Source of the DNA: Bradyrhizobium sp. Ec3.3
GTDB lineage: Bacteria; Pseudomonadota; Alphaproteobacteria; Rhizobiales; Xanthobacteraceae
Direction: 5' to 3'
DNA length: 64,000 bases
NCBI RefSeq assembly: GCF_000472925.1
Contig: NZ_AXAS01000017.1
Coordinates: forward strand, 62,001-126,000
Below the pieces are notes generated by a model that saw only the letters and a list, made by a program, of their open reading frames with translations, did not search any database and was not told the DNA's origin. Each line of letters opens with the position of its first letter. Position 1 is the first letter of the stretch. Made by a program: the position numbers and the translations under genes. This document shows positions 1-8,488 of this stretch, piece by piece.

Positions 1-109
1 CAAGGCGACCCATGTCTCGATGTTGATCGCGACCCACAACATGGAGCTCGCCGGCCGCATGGACCGGCGGGTGTCGCTTTCCAACGGCCAGGTGGTCGAG
101 CTCGACTAA
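1..109 (+). CDS. lolD: LolD C-terminus (lipoprotein-releasing ABC transporter ATPase), partial
   Basis: The window opens inside this gene. The last 35 codons are read in frame from base 2 and end at TAA 107-109. The visible piece contains an ATHNMELAGRMDR stretch, which matches the H-loop (switch histidine) region of ABC ATPases, and then a short tail ending VVELD. LolD powers the LolCE complex that extracts mature lipoproteins from the inner membrane for transfer to LolA. The assignment to LolD rather than another small ABC ATPase rests on the tail and on the downstream dnaE: proS-lolC-lolD-dnaE is a common rhizobial order. The Walker motifs lie outside the window. Confidence 0.72.
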   Translation, partial: KATHVSMLIATHNMELAGRMDRRVSLSNGQVVELD

Positions 110-311
110 AAACCTCGAAAACAACCCCATGCAAAGTAGCCGGTGACCGCCGGCGCCTTGCTGATTTTGCGAAATCGGTTGACGCGTCGGGCAATCAGCG
201 CGATAAATCCATCATCGCGGTCGCTGTTCAACGCCGATCACATTGATAAGGGCGAGCGCCTGATGGCTCATCGGCGCACGGGCGGCGGGACCGGCACAAC
301 GGCGGCCTGTG

Positions 312-683
312 CTACTGCTTGTTTCGATTCTTGCTGGCGCCTCTGAGCGGCGGTGCGGGTGACAACGCACTTGCCGAGTCCGTCATCTGAATGCAAGTGA
401 GCAGATCGACATAGCTTTGCATTCCACCCGAACTGGCCTCGCCCTCGCAAGCATCGCGGACAGTGGCTCTCGTCGTCGACCATACTGTGCCGAGCTGCTG
501 CTGCGCTGCGGTTTCGTCGCGCATGCAGTCGGCAACACTCTGCGCCAGCGCCAACCCCATGGCCTTGTCCGTTTCGGACGTCGCCTTGCAGAGCGCCTCG
601 ACCTTCAATTCGGGAACACGATCGGAGATTGGTATGGGCGCGGTGCTCGCGAGCAGCGCAAGCGACAACAGGGCGGTCTTCAT
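312..683 (-). CDS. Small exported hypothetical protein
   Basis: 123 residues. The N-terminus, MKTALLSLALLASTAPIP, is a signal-peptide-like hydrophobic stretch. A good Shine-Dalgarno (AAGGAGC) lies about six bases before the ATG on the minus strand. The mature part has four cysteines spread over about 75 residues, as expected for a small disulfide-bonded periplasmic protein, and it ends in a basic tail (SKNRNKQ). I recognise no domain. It faces the lolD tail and lies at the left end of the accessory block between lolD and dnaE. The coding call rests on the start signals and plausible composition. Confidence 0.6.
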   Translation of the reverse strand: MKTALLSLALLASTAPIPISDRVPELKVEALCKATSETDKAMGLALAQSVADCMRDETAAQQQLGTVWSTTRATVRDACEGEASSGGMQSYVDLLTCIQMTDSASALSPAPPLRGASKNRNKQ

Positions 684-764
684 CTGAAGCTCCTTATTAT
701 CTCACCGGTCACATCGACGGAGTGCGCCTGTACTTCCTGCAATTGGGCAGGCTGCGCGGGTGCA

Positions 765-971
765 CTATGCCAACGCTTGCTCCCCGAAGTTATGGTCAGG
801 CAGCGTGTGAGGAAGGATTGCGCCGGGCTCTTCGCTTTCGCCACCTTTTGCTCGAAAGTCGCGCACAGGCAGGATTGCGAAGTATTGTCTCAATAGCCGG
901 TCGAAAGCAGATTGGGATTCAAGACCAGGTGTCTCGCAGAGATCCTGAACAATCTCACATCGTTGCGTCAT
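765..971 (-). CDS. Possible small protein, 68 residues
   Basis: The longer minus-strand frame extends to 1151, but the internal ATG at 971 is preceded by a perfect AGGAGG (978-983 on the + strand) with six bases of spacing, so that start is chosen. The product begins MTQRCEIVQDLCETPG and has neither a signal peptide nor a recognised domain. The strong ribosome-binding site is the main support. Overlapping open frames exist on the + strand, and composition alone does not decide between them. Confidence 0.38.
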   Translation of the reverse strand: MTQRCEIVQDLCETPGLESQSAFDRLLRQYFAILPVRDFRAKGGESEEPGAILPHTLPDHNFGEQALA

Positions 972-1309
972 GGCCCGCCTCCTCTGAAGCAGCGCATACG
1001 AATGCGTTCCTGTCTCTTTAAAGAGGGGGCGGCCGTGCTTGCTTGATCTATCGCAAATGATTCGGACGTTTTGGACGAACAGCGAAACGGCCGCCCGCTC
1101 TCTTCGGGCCGGTTTTCGGCAGCGAATTCCGGTGCTCGGCTGCGGACTCACCCTGCGTGCTGCGCAATCCGATAGCGCGGCGTGTCGATCTCGTCGAACC
1201 TATCAGCATTCCGGAGTAACTCCGTTGGAATGGTTGATCTGTGTCAACGCGTGCGGCACGAAAGGGCTCTTCAGACTGTGTGCGTCCGTGTATCACGGAG
1301 GATTTTGCA
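972..1309. other. Intergenic stretch before arylsulfatase
   Basis: About 340 bases without a convincing gene. It contains the ribosome-binding site of the small minus-strand ORF (978-983) and, at its right end, a CACGGAGGA ribosome-binding site (1294-1302) for the sulfatase. I saw no clear promoter, terminator or RNA gene in it. Confidence 0.5.
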
Positions 1310-3997
1310 ATGAATATTCGCAAGACCTTTGCCGCGCTGATCCTGACATCAGCCTTGTGTACGCCGGCAATCGCACAGCAAGCACAACCACAACAAGGTG
1401 CGCCACCGCCCGGATCTCCCGCGGCGACGATCACCATCCCCGGCGATCAACTTCCGCCGCCACCGCAGAAGTTCGGTGGCAAGATCGAGCGCGATGCCAG
1501 AGATTCAAAGCCGTACTGGCCAGCACGCGTGGTGCCCCCCAAGGGCGCACCGAATGTGCTGCTGATCATCACCGACGATGCCGGCTATGGCGTTGCCAGT
1601 ACATTCGGAGGTGTCATCCCGACGCCCGCGCTTGATCGCATCGCACAAAACGGCTTGCGTTATACCAACTTCCACTCGACCGCATTGTGCTCCCCGACGC
1701 GCGCAGCTTTGATCACCGGGCGCAATCATCATTCCGCCGGCTATGGCGTCGTCGCCGAACAGGCGACCGGCTATCCCGGTTACGACAGCGTCATCACCAA
1801 GGACAAGGCAACGATCGGCCGCATCCTGACCGACAACGGCTATCACACCGCCTGGTTCGGCAAGAACCACAACACGCCGGAATACCAGGCGAGCCAGGCC
1901 GGTCCGTTCGATCAATGGCCGACCGGCATGGGTTTCGAATATTTCTACGGCTTCATGGGTGGCGACACCAACCAATGGGAGCCCGGCAATCTCGTCCGTA
2001 ACACCACACCGATCTATCCCTTCCAGGGAAAGCCCGGCTGGAATCTGGTGACCGCGATGGCGGACGAGGCGATCGATTATGTGAATCGCATGAACGCGCT
2101 ATCGCCGGACACACCGTTCTTCGTGAAATTCGCCCCCGGCGCAACCCACGCGCCGCACCACCCGACGCCGGAGTGGGTCAAGAAGATCAGCGACATGCAT
2201 TTGTTCGACCAGGGCTGGAACAAGCTCCGCGATACGATCTTCGAGAACCAGAAGCGGCTCGGCGTCATTCCCCAGAACGCGAAGCTGACGCCGTGGCCGA
2301 AGGATCTGATCAAGGAGTGGGATCAACTCTCAGCCGACGAGAAGAAGCTGTTCATCCGTCAGGCCGAAGTCTTTGCCGCTTTTGCGGCCTACGCCGACGA
2401 TGAAATCGGCCGTGTGATCCAGTCCATTCAGGACATAGGCAAGCTCGACAATACGCTGATCATCTATATCGAGGGCGACAACGGGACGAGCGCGGAAGGC
2501 CAGCCGAACGGCACACCGAACGAAGTGGCCATGTTCAACCAGATCAACCCGTCGGTCGAGGAGCAGCTCAAATATTTCTATGATGTGTGGGGCACCGATC
2601 GCACCTACAACCACATGTCGATCGGCTGGGCCTGGGCGTTCGACACACCGTTCTCCTGGACCAAGCAGATCGCCTCCCATTTCGGCGGCACGCGCCAGGG
2701 CATGGCGATCTCCTGGCCGGCGGCGATCAAGGACAAGGGCGGCATCCGGACCCAGTTCCATCATGTCATCGACGTCGTTCCGACCATTCTCGAGGCAGCT
2801 CAAATCAAGCAGCCGGAATTCGTCGACGGCATCAAGCAAAGCCCGATCGAGGGCGTCAGCATGACGTATACGTTCGATGCCAAGAACGCGAACGCGCCCT
2901 CCACTCACACGACGCAATATTTTGAGATGTTTGCGGATCGCGCCATCTACAACGACGGCTGGATTGCGAGCACAAAAGTTCAGCGGCCGCCGTGGGTGAC
3001 GATTGCGAAGACACCGGCCCCGCAGGATTACCCCTGGGAACTCTATGATCTCCGCAACGACTGGACGCAGGCCGAGGACGTTGCCGCCAAGTATCCGGAC
3101 AAGCTGAAGGAATTGCAGGCGCAGTTCTGGAAGGAAGCGGAAAAATATCAGGTGCTGCCGCTCGACTCGTCGGTGGCGACCCGGATCATCACGCCGCGTC
3201 CGAGTCTCAGCGCGGGACGCACGAACTTCGCGTGGACCCAGCCGATAACCGGCACGCCAAATGGCGATGCGCCCAGCCTGCTCAACTCGTCCTACAACTT
3301 CAAGGCCGACGTGGACATCCCGCAGGGCGGCGCCGAAGGCATTCTGGTGACCCAGGGCGGCCGATTCGCCGGGTATGGCCTCTATCTCCTGAAGAACAAG
3401 CCCGTGTTTACGTGGAATCTCGTCGATCTCAAGCGCGTGCGCTGGGAAGGGCCTGAGCTGACGCCCGGCAAGCACGTGATCGAGTTCGACTTCAAATATG
3501 ACGGCCTCGGCGCTGCCACCATGGTGTTCGGAAACTATAGCGGCATCGGACAGGGCGGCACCGGAACGCTGAAGGTCGATGGCAACGTGGTGGCCACGGA
3601 GAAGATGGAGCACTCGCTTCCCTTCATCCTGCAGTGGGACGAGGCGTTCGACATTGGTTCCGACACCGGCACGCCGGTCGATGACAACGACTATCAGACG
3701 CCATTCGCCTTCACCGGCAAGATCAACAGGATCACGCTGGACATCGATCGGCCAAAGCTGAGCCCGGACGACATCAAGCGGCTGCAGGAAGCCGCGCGTG
3801 CGGCCGGCGATGGCCCGTCGACCGACGATGGAAAGACGGCTTCGGCCGAACCGCAGGTGGGCACGGTCGGTGTGAGCCTGGTCGAGAAGATCCAGTTGCG
3901 GATCGACAAGCGCGAAGGCTGCCGCAAGCAGGCCGAGGCGCAGGGGCTCGGCATGGTGGACCGCATCAAGTTCGTCCAGCAATGCGTCGGGCAGTGA
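1310..3997 (+). CDS. Large exported arylsulfatase (type I, Cys-type)
   Basis: 895 residues from the ATG at 1310, which follows a CACGGAGGA ribosome-binding site. The in-frame ATG at 1241 is rejected because it would put 23 residues before the signal peptide. MNIRKTFAALILTSALCTPA is an export signal followed by a Pro/Gln-rich linker. The sulfatase fold starts near residue 85 with NVLLIITDDAGYG (metal-binding Asp pair). The formylglycine signature CSPTR has its cysteine at residue 127, and an EGDNG motif later supplies further metal ligands. It should hydrolyse sulfate esters in the periplasm or outside the cell once Cys127 is converted to formylglycine. After the catalytic domain there is a beta-rich, LamG-like segment (roughly residues 650-820) and a charged tail, so it is longer than classical ~530-residue arylsulfatases. 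No formylglycine-generating enzyme lies nearby. Confidence 0.9.
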   Translation: MNIRKTFAALILTSALCTPAIAQQAQPQQGAPPPGSPAATITIPGDQLPPPPQKFGGKIERDARDSKPYWPARVVPPKGAPNVLLIITDDAGYGVASTFGGVIPTPALDRIAQNGLRYTNFHSTALCSPTRAALITGRNHHSAGYGVVAEQATGYPGYDSVITKDKATIGRILTDNGYHTAWFGKNHNTPEYQASQAGPFDQWPTGMGFEYFYGFMGGDTNQWEPGNLVRNTTPIYPFQGKPGWNLVTAMADEAIDYVNRMNALSPDTPFFVKFAPGATHAPHHPTPEWVKKISDMHLFDQGWNKLRDTIFENQKRLGVIPQNAKLTPWPKDLIKEWDQLSADEKKLFIRQAEVFAAFAAYADDEIGRVIQSIQDIGKLDNTLIIYIEGDNGTSAEGQPNGTPNEVAMFNQINPSVEEQLKYFYDVWGTDRTYNHMSIGWAWAFDTPFSWTKQIASHFGGTRQGMAISWPAAIKDKGGIRTQFHHVIDVVPTILEAAQIKQPEFVDGIKQSPIEGVSMTYTFDAKNANAPSTHTTQYFEMFADRAIYNDGWIASTKVQRPPWVTIAKTPAPQDYPWELYDLRNDWTQAEDVAAKYPDKLKELQAQFWKEAEKYQVLPLDSSVATRIITPRPSLSAGRTNFAWTQPITGTPNGDAPSLLNSSYNFKADVDIPQGGAEGILVTQGGRFAGYGLYLLKNKPVFTWNLVDLKRVRWEGPELTPGKHVIEFDFKYDGLGAATMVFGNYSGIGQGGTGTLKVDGNVVATEKMEHSLPFILQWDEAFDIGSDTGTPVDDNDYQTPFAFTGKINRITLDIDRPKLSPDDIKRLQEAARAAGDGPSTDDGKTASAEPQVGTVGVSLVEKIQLRIDKREGCRKQAEAQGLGMVDRIKFVQQCVGQ

Positions 3998-4121
3998 CGC
4001 CGGTGCGCGACAATGCGCATCCAATCAACGAGGGCTGGCGTTGCCTCCCCTCGTCTCGACGAGAGCTGCGTCGTTGAACGGCCGCGGCCGGCTGGTTTCA
4101 TGCCGCGCAGAGCTGTGTCGG

Positions 4122-5201
4122 CTACGGCCGGATCACCGTCATCTTGAACGGAGCCGCATGGGCCGCGGCGTGCGCGACGGCCTCGTTGGCATGGTCGAGA
4201 TCGAATTCTGTCGTCTCGTAATGGTCGAGCCGCAGCAGCCCGGCGCGCACGAGCGCGACCAGGCGGACCGCCGCATCGGGCGGATACATCCAGACGCCGT
4301 GGATGGTGACGCAATTGCGCATGATCCAGGGGTAGGGGAGCTCAAGCCCCACGCCGCCGGCCATGCCGACGCCGCCCATCAGTACGACACGGCCGTGGGC
4401 GCGCACCGTCATGATCGCAGCGCGCACCACCGTGGGACTGACCGAGGGCGGCATGATGTCGAACACGCAATCGATCGGGCCGGGTGCGGCGCACTTCATC
4501 TGCTCGCGGTCGTCGCTCTCGTTGCCGGAGAGCTTCACGGGCCTCACGCGCGCGCCGAAACGCCGCACGAGATCGGCGAGGATCTTCTCGTTGCGCCCTG
4601 GCGCCACGACGCAGGCCGCGCCCATGGCGAGCGCCACCGCCACGGCAGCGCTGCCGAAATTGCCGGTGGCGCCGCTGACCAGCACGGTCTCGCCGGGCTT
4701 GAGGTCGGCCGCGAGGAAGCCGCCATAGGGCACGAGCATGGTACCGAGTGCGCACCACCGCGAAGCCTCGGCCGGTGTGATCTCGCCGAGCCGCTTCACA
4801 TTCTCCGTCGGCACCCTCATCCGCTCGGCGAACGAGCCGTGACGAAAATGCTTTTGCAGCTTCATGCCGCCTTCGTCGCGTGCACTCAGGGCTTGTAGCG
4901 TGATGTCGGGCGAGATCGCGTCGTCGCGTGAACGCACGGTCGGATCGCAAAACACCCAATCGCCGACGGCGAGCCTGGTCGCATCCGGCCCGATGGCGCT
5001 GATACGGCCGATGCCGCCGGGACCGGGGATCACGGGCAGATCGAGCGCGTAGTTGCGTGCGCCACTGAAGACCTCGTTCAGATAAGGCAGCACGCGGGTG
5101 GCGACGACGTCGACGATGACCTCGCCGGTGCCGAGCGTGGGGGCGGGGACATCCTCGATGACGAGCGGTGTTCCCAGGGATTTGAGGATAGCGGCTTTCA
5201 T
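4122..5201 (-). CDS. MDR-family zinc-independent alcohol dehydrogenase / quinone oxidoreductase
   Basis: 359 residues from the ATG at 5201, which has GAGGTG six bases upstream. A GTG three codons earlier is the alternative start. The fold is medium-chain dehydrogenase/reductase: an N-terminal GroES-like domain (MKAAILKSLGTPLVIEDVPAP), then a Rossmann domain with VLVSGATGNFGSAAVAVA, a variant of the usual glycine-rich NAD(P) loop. The structural-zinc cysteine cluster is absent, which favours a quinone-oxidoreductase-like member over a zinc alcohol dehydrogenase. The substrate cannot be read from the sequence. It is divergent from the XRE regulator at 5317, with repeats between them, so it is probably that regulator's target. 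Confidence 0.85.
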   Translation of the reverse strand: MKAAILKSLGTPLVIEDVPAPTLGTGEVIVDVVATRVLPYLNEVFSGARNYALDLPVIPGPGGIGRISAIGPDATRLAVGDWVFCDPTVRSRDDAISPDITLQALSARDEGGMKLQKHFRHGSFAERMRVPTENVKRLGEITPAEASRWCALGTMLVPYGGFLAADLKPGETVLVSGATGNFGSAAVAVALAMGAACVVAPGRNEKILADLVRRFGARVRPVKLSGNESDDREQMKCAAPGPIDCVFDIMPPSVSPTVVRAAIMTVRAHGRVVLMGGVGMAGGVGLELPYPWIMRNCVTIHGVWMYPPDAAVRLVALVRAGLLRLDHYETTEFDLDHANEAVAHAAAHAAPFKMTVIRP

Positions 5202-5251
5202 GATGTTCACCTCATATTCGAGCCGAACGGAATATGCGCCTGCCTTGAAGG

Positions 5252-5298
5252 TGCATAAAGGCCTGGTATTATCCTAGTATTATGAAGGCCCTGCATAA
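5252..5298. promoter_or_regulatory. Repeat-rich divergent operator/promoter of the XRE regulator and MDR gene
   Basis: GTATTAT occurs twice as a direct repeat (5266-5272 and 5277-5283, 11-bp period, separated by CCTA). It is flanked by two TGCATAA copies (5252-5258 and 5292-5298). The reverse complement (ATAATAC) supplies -10-like hexamers toward the oxidoreductase. AT-rich repeats exactly between a regulator and its divergent neighbour are the expected place for the regulator's operator. That role is inference. Confidence 0.45.
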
Positions 5299-5316
5299 CA
5301 GGCGGAGAGAGAGATC

Positions 5317-6090
5317 ATGGCCGATCCCCGACGTGTCGAATTCGGCGATTTCCTGCGTTCGCGCCGCGAAAAGCTGACGCCGAAATCCGTCGGCCTCCCG
5401 GTAGGCCAAAGGCGGCGCACCGCGGGGCTGCGGCGCGAGGAGGTGGCACAGCTCGCCGGCATCGGCGTCGACTGGTACATCCGCCTCGAGCAGGGGCGCA
5501 CCGTCAGCCCGTCGGTCACCACGATCGATGCGCTGGCCCGTGCGCTGCGCCTTTCCAGGACCGAGCACGCGCATCTGAAGGCGTTGGCGCGCGACGGCGC
5601 GAGGGGCGCGTTCACGCGCGAGATCGTGCCGCCGCCGATCCAGCGCCTGATCGAGAGCCTGAACCAACCGGCCTACATCACCGGGCGGCGCTGGGACGTG
5701 CTGGCCTGGAACGACGCCGCCGAGGAAGTCTTCGCGTTCGGTCGGTTACCCGAAGAAGATCGCAACACGATGCTTCTCATGATGACCAACAAGCAGACGC
5801 GAAAGGCTTACGGTGCGGGCTGGGCGGACGTGGCCAAGCGCATGGTCGCGATGTTTCGCGCGACCCACGACGTCTGGGCGGGCGATCCGGCGTTTGCGGA
5901 ATTGCTGACGCGGCTGCGGCAGGGCAGTCCGGAATTCGTCAAATGGTGGGAAGCGCACGAGATCCGCAGCACCGCCTCGGGCCTCAAGACCATGTCTCAT
6001 CCGACGCTCGGCGTGCTGCATTTCGAGCACACGAGCTTTCAGGCCAATGACGATCCCGCGTTGAAACTTGTCATCTACACGCCGGTCTAG
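5317..6090 (+). CDS. XRE-family regulator with MmyB-like ligand-binding domain
   Basis: 257 residues. The N-terminal ~75 residues form a helix-turn-helix of the XRE type (FLRSRREKLTPKSVGLP... RREEVAQLAGIGVDWYIRLEQGR), typical of the MmyB/actinobacterial-style regulators. The rest (about 100-257) matches the MmyB-like ligand-binding module (RRWDVLAWNDAAEEVF, then VKWWEAHEIRS and HPTLGVLHFEHTSFQ). Proteins of this type usually repress an adjacent oxidoreductase, and here the divergent gene at 4122-5201 is such an enzyme. The ATG follows a purine-rich GGAGAGAGAG ribosome-binding site. Confidence 0.88.
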   Translation: MADPRRVEFGDFLRSRREKLTPKSVGLPVGQRRRTAGLRREEVAQLAGIGVDWYIRLEQGRTVSPSVTTIDALARALRLSRTEHAHLKALARDGARGAFTREIVPPPIQRLIESLNQPAYITGRRWDVLAWNDAAEEVFAFGRLPEEDRNTMLLMMTNKQTRKAYGAGWADVAKRMVAMFRATHDVWAGDPAFAELLTRLRQGSPEFVKWWEAHEIRSTASGLKTMSHPTLGVLHFEHTSFQANDDPALKLVIYTPV

Positions 6091-6160
6091 GGCGTAAGGG
6101 CAAGCGCTAAGCGTGAAGGCCGAGCGGAATGTTGCGATCAGTCGGAGCGACCCTACGCCG

Positions 6161-6174
6161 TTGATTTAGATCAA
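6161..6174. promoter_or_regulatory. Perfect FixK/FNR-type box upstream of nitrite reductase
   Basis: TTGATTTAGATCAA is an exact TTGAT-N4-ATCAA palindrome, the consensus bound by FNR and by rhizobial FixK2. It is centred about 71 bases before the ATG at 6239, a suitable place for activation of a promoter with a short leader. It predicts induction under low oxygen, which fits the denitrification enzyme downstream. Confidence 0.82.
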
Positions 6175-6238
6175 ACGAGGCCGATGCGTTGCAGCGATAC
6201 TTACCGACGAGCGCCGGACAAAGCAGCGGGTTTTCAGG

Positions 6239-8488
6239 ATGTGGGAACAAATTCGCGCCGTCTGGCGGGCATCGTCCGTTTTCATTGTCGGGCTGGCCGT
6301 GATTTTCGGCGGGATCTATCTGGTCGGACGCCTGTCTTCATCGACGAACCCGCCGCCTGCCGCAGCCCCAACCTCGGATCAAGCCGCCTCATCGGATCAA
6401 GGTCGCAATCGGGGCCAGCCGGCCGTCGCCTCGACCGAGACGCCGTCGCCACAAGGCGGCAGCGCGAAGCAACCTGCTCAGCAGCTCGCTCAATCAGGCA
6501 AGGCGCCTGCTCAGTCGCCGGCCGATCAGAACAATCCCGCGCCGACCGCAAAGCCAACCGCGAACGCAGCCGCGTCATCTCCGGCCGTTGCTGCCTCGCC
6601 GTCCGCTCATGACCACATGGCGGCGGACACCCTGTCCCCAGGCGCAGCGCCACCACTGCCCGCCAGCCCGTCACCACCCGCTCCTGACCATATGGCACAG
6701 GGCAACAGGCCGCAGGCGAGCGCAACGACCGGACAGTCACCTGCGGCGCCCGCGTCCAATGCTGCAACGGCCGCCTCGAACGCCGTGCGGGGAATCGGCG
6801 ATGCCACGGCAGGTCGTCTGGTCTTCAGGAAGTGCCAGGCCTGCCATTCTACCGAGCCCGGCAAGAACATGCTCGGCCCGTCGCTCGCCGGCGCCATCGG
6901 CCGCAAGGCCGGCTCGGAGGCTGGTTACAACTATTCGCCCGCTATGAAATCGGCTGACATCGTGTGGAGTGCGCAGACGCTCGACCAATACCTGACCGAC
7001 CCGGCGAAGGTCGTGCCGGGCAACAAGATGCCCTTTCCCGGCCTCAAGACCGATCATGACCGCGCCGACGTGATCGCGTATCTCGCAGGTGGCACGCAGC
7101 CCGCGGCCACCGCCGCGCAGCAGCCTTCGCAGGCTGCGGCGTCGCCGACGCCACAGCCGGCCCAGACACAGGTGGCGCAAGCCGCACCCGGTCCCTCCGT
7201 CACCTACATTCCCGACGCGCGATACACCTTGCGTTCGGGGATCGCGGAAGGGCGGATGGTCTATATCGGCGAGGGCGGCGAGATCGACGGCAAGGTCAAT
7301 CCGGTCCTGACCGCCGTTGAGGGACAGGTGGTTCAACTCACCCTGATCAATGGCGAAGGGGCACAGCACGATATCGCCTTTCCCGACCAGAACACCACCT
7401 CGCCACGCGTTACCGGAAAGGGCGCGAGCACGACGATCGCATTCCGCGCCGATAAGTCCGGAGACTTCGTTTATTTCTGCAGCGTGCCCGGCCATCGGCA
7501 AGCCGGGATGGAAGGTCAATTCCTGGTTACCCCGCGCCCGCCGCCTCAGGCGGTGGTGGAAGCCGATATTTCGCGTGAGCCCACTGACGTGCCGCCGCCG
7601 ATCGGCAAACGCGATCCGCAAACCGTGCGTGTCGACCTCTTGAGCGTCGAGCTTGAAGGCAGGCTCGCGGAAGGAACGACGTTCGGCTACTGGACCTTCA
7701 ACGGCAAGGTGCCGGGCCCGATGATCCGGGTGCGTGTCGGCGACACCATCGATATTCATCTGAAGAATTCCGCCGACAGCTCGATGATCCACTCGGTCGA
7801 CTTCCATGCCGCAACCGGCCCGGGTGGCGGCGCGGCCGCTCTTCAGGTCGATCCCGGCCAGGAGAAATCAATGACGTGGAAGGCGCTGGTGCCGGGACTC
7901 TATGTCTATCACTGCGCCACCCCAATGGTCGCCGAGCACATTGCAAACGGCATGTACGGCATGATCCTCGTGGAGCCTGAAGGAGGCCTGCCGCCGGTGG
8001 ATCACGAGTTCTATGTCATGCAGGGCGAAATCTATTCCGACATGCCCTTCGGCCAGCGTGGAAGCGCGGAGTTTAGCGTGGAGAAGCTTCTGAACGAACG
8101 CCCGGAATACTTCGTCTTCAACGGCTCCGTCGGAGCGCTGTCCAAGCTCCACCCGCTGCACGCCAAGGTCGGCGAAACCGTGCGCATTTTCTTCGGCGTC
8201 GGCGGGCCGAACTACACATCCTCGTTCCACGTCATCGGGGAGATACTCGACAAGGTCTACACGTTCGGCGGACTTCAAAGCCCGCCGCATGAGGGAATCC
8301 AGACCATCACCGTGGCGCCGGGCGGCGCGGCTATCGTTGACTTCAAGCTGGAGGTCCCGGGCAACTACACGCTGGTCGATCATGCGCTTTCGCGATTGGA
8401 GCGTGGGCTGTCGGGCATCCTGAGCGTCGAGGGTCCCCCGAACCCCGAAATCTTCAACGGTCAGGTGATGCCGGGCATGGGGCACTGA
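6239..8488 (+). CDS. nirK: Membrane-anchored cytochrome c-cupredoxin-copper nitrite reductase fusion
   Basis: 749 residues in four parts. Residues ~8-33 form a hydrophobic anchor. Residues ~34-185 are an Ala/Pro/Gln-rich linker. Residues ~186-285 are a class I cytochrome c (CQACH with C199, C202, H203; axial Met264 in KMPFPG), followed by a second linker. Residues ~320-430 are a cupredoxin with a full type 1 copper set (H377, C414, H419, M424). The rest is an AniA-like copper nitrite reductase. In that core the type 1 ligands are H518, C559, H567 and M572. The type 2 ligands are H523, H558 and H715, with catalytic Asp521 and His664. All catalytic residues are present, so it should reduce nitrite to NO in the periplasm, with the heme and blue copper domains as tethered donors. 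A FixK/FNR box lies upstream. No other denitrification gene lies in the window. Confidence 0.92.
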   Translation: MWEQIRAVWRASSVFIVGLAVIFGGIYLVGRLSSSTNPPPAAAPTSDQAASSDQGRNRGQPAVASTETPSPQGGSAKQPAQQLAQSGKAPAQSPADQNNPAPTAKPTANAAASSPAVAASPSAHDHMAADTLSPGAAPPLPASPSPPAPDHMAQGNRPQASATTGQSPAAPASNAATAASNAVRGIGDATAGRLVFRKCQACHSTEPGKNMLGPSLAGAIGRKAGSEAGYNYSPAMKSADIVWSAQTLDQYLTDPAKVVPGNKMPFPGLKTDHDRADVIAYLAGGTQPAATAAQQPSQAAASPTPQPAQTQVAQAAPGPSVTYIPDARYTLRSGIAEGRMVYIGEGGEIDGKVNPVLTAVEGQVVQLTLINGEGAQHDIAFPDQNTTSPRVTGKGASTTIAFRADKSGDFVYFCSVPGHRQAGMEGQFLVTPRPPPQAVVEADISREPTDVPPPIGKRDPQTVRVDLLSVELEGRLAEGTTFGYWTFNGKVPGPMIRVRVGDTIDIHLKNSADSSMIHSVDFHAATGPGGGAAALQVDPGQEKSMTWKALVPGLYVYHCATPMVAEHIANGMYGMILVEPEGGLPPVDHEFYVMQGEIYSDMPFGQRGSAEFSVEKLLNERPEYFVFNGSVGALSKLHPLHAKVGETVRIFFGVGGPNYTSSFHVIGEILDKVYTFGGLQSPPHEGIQTITVAPGGAAIVDFKLEVPGNYTLVDHALSRLERGLSGILSVEGPPNPEIFNGQVMPGMGH

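Noticed and set aside
417..896. Overlapping + strand frames opposite the small exported protein
   Set aside because: No start signals and no domain; the minus-strand frame at 312-683 has signal peptide and ribosome-binding site.
2330..4024. 564-codon minus-strand frame over the arylsulfatase
   Set aside because: Antisense shadow; the sense frame has signal peptide, catalytic motif and ribosome-binding site.
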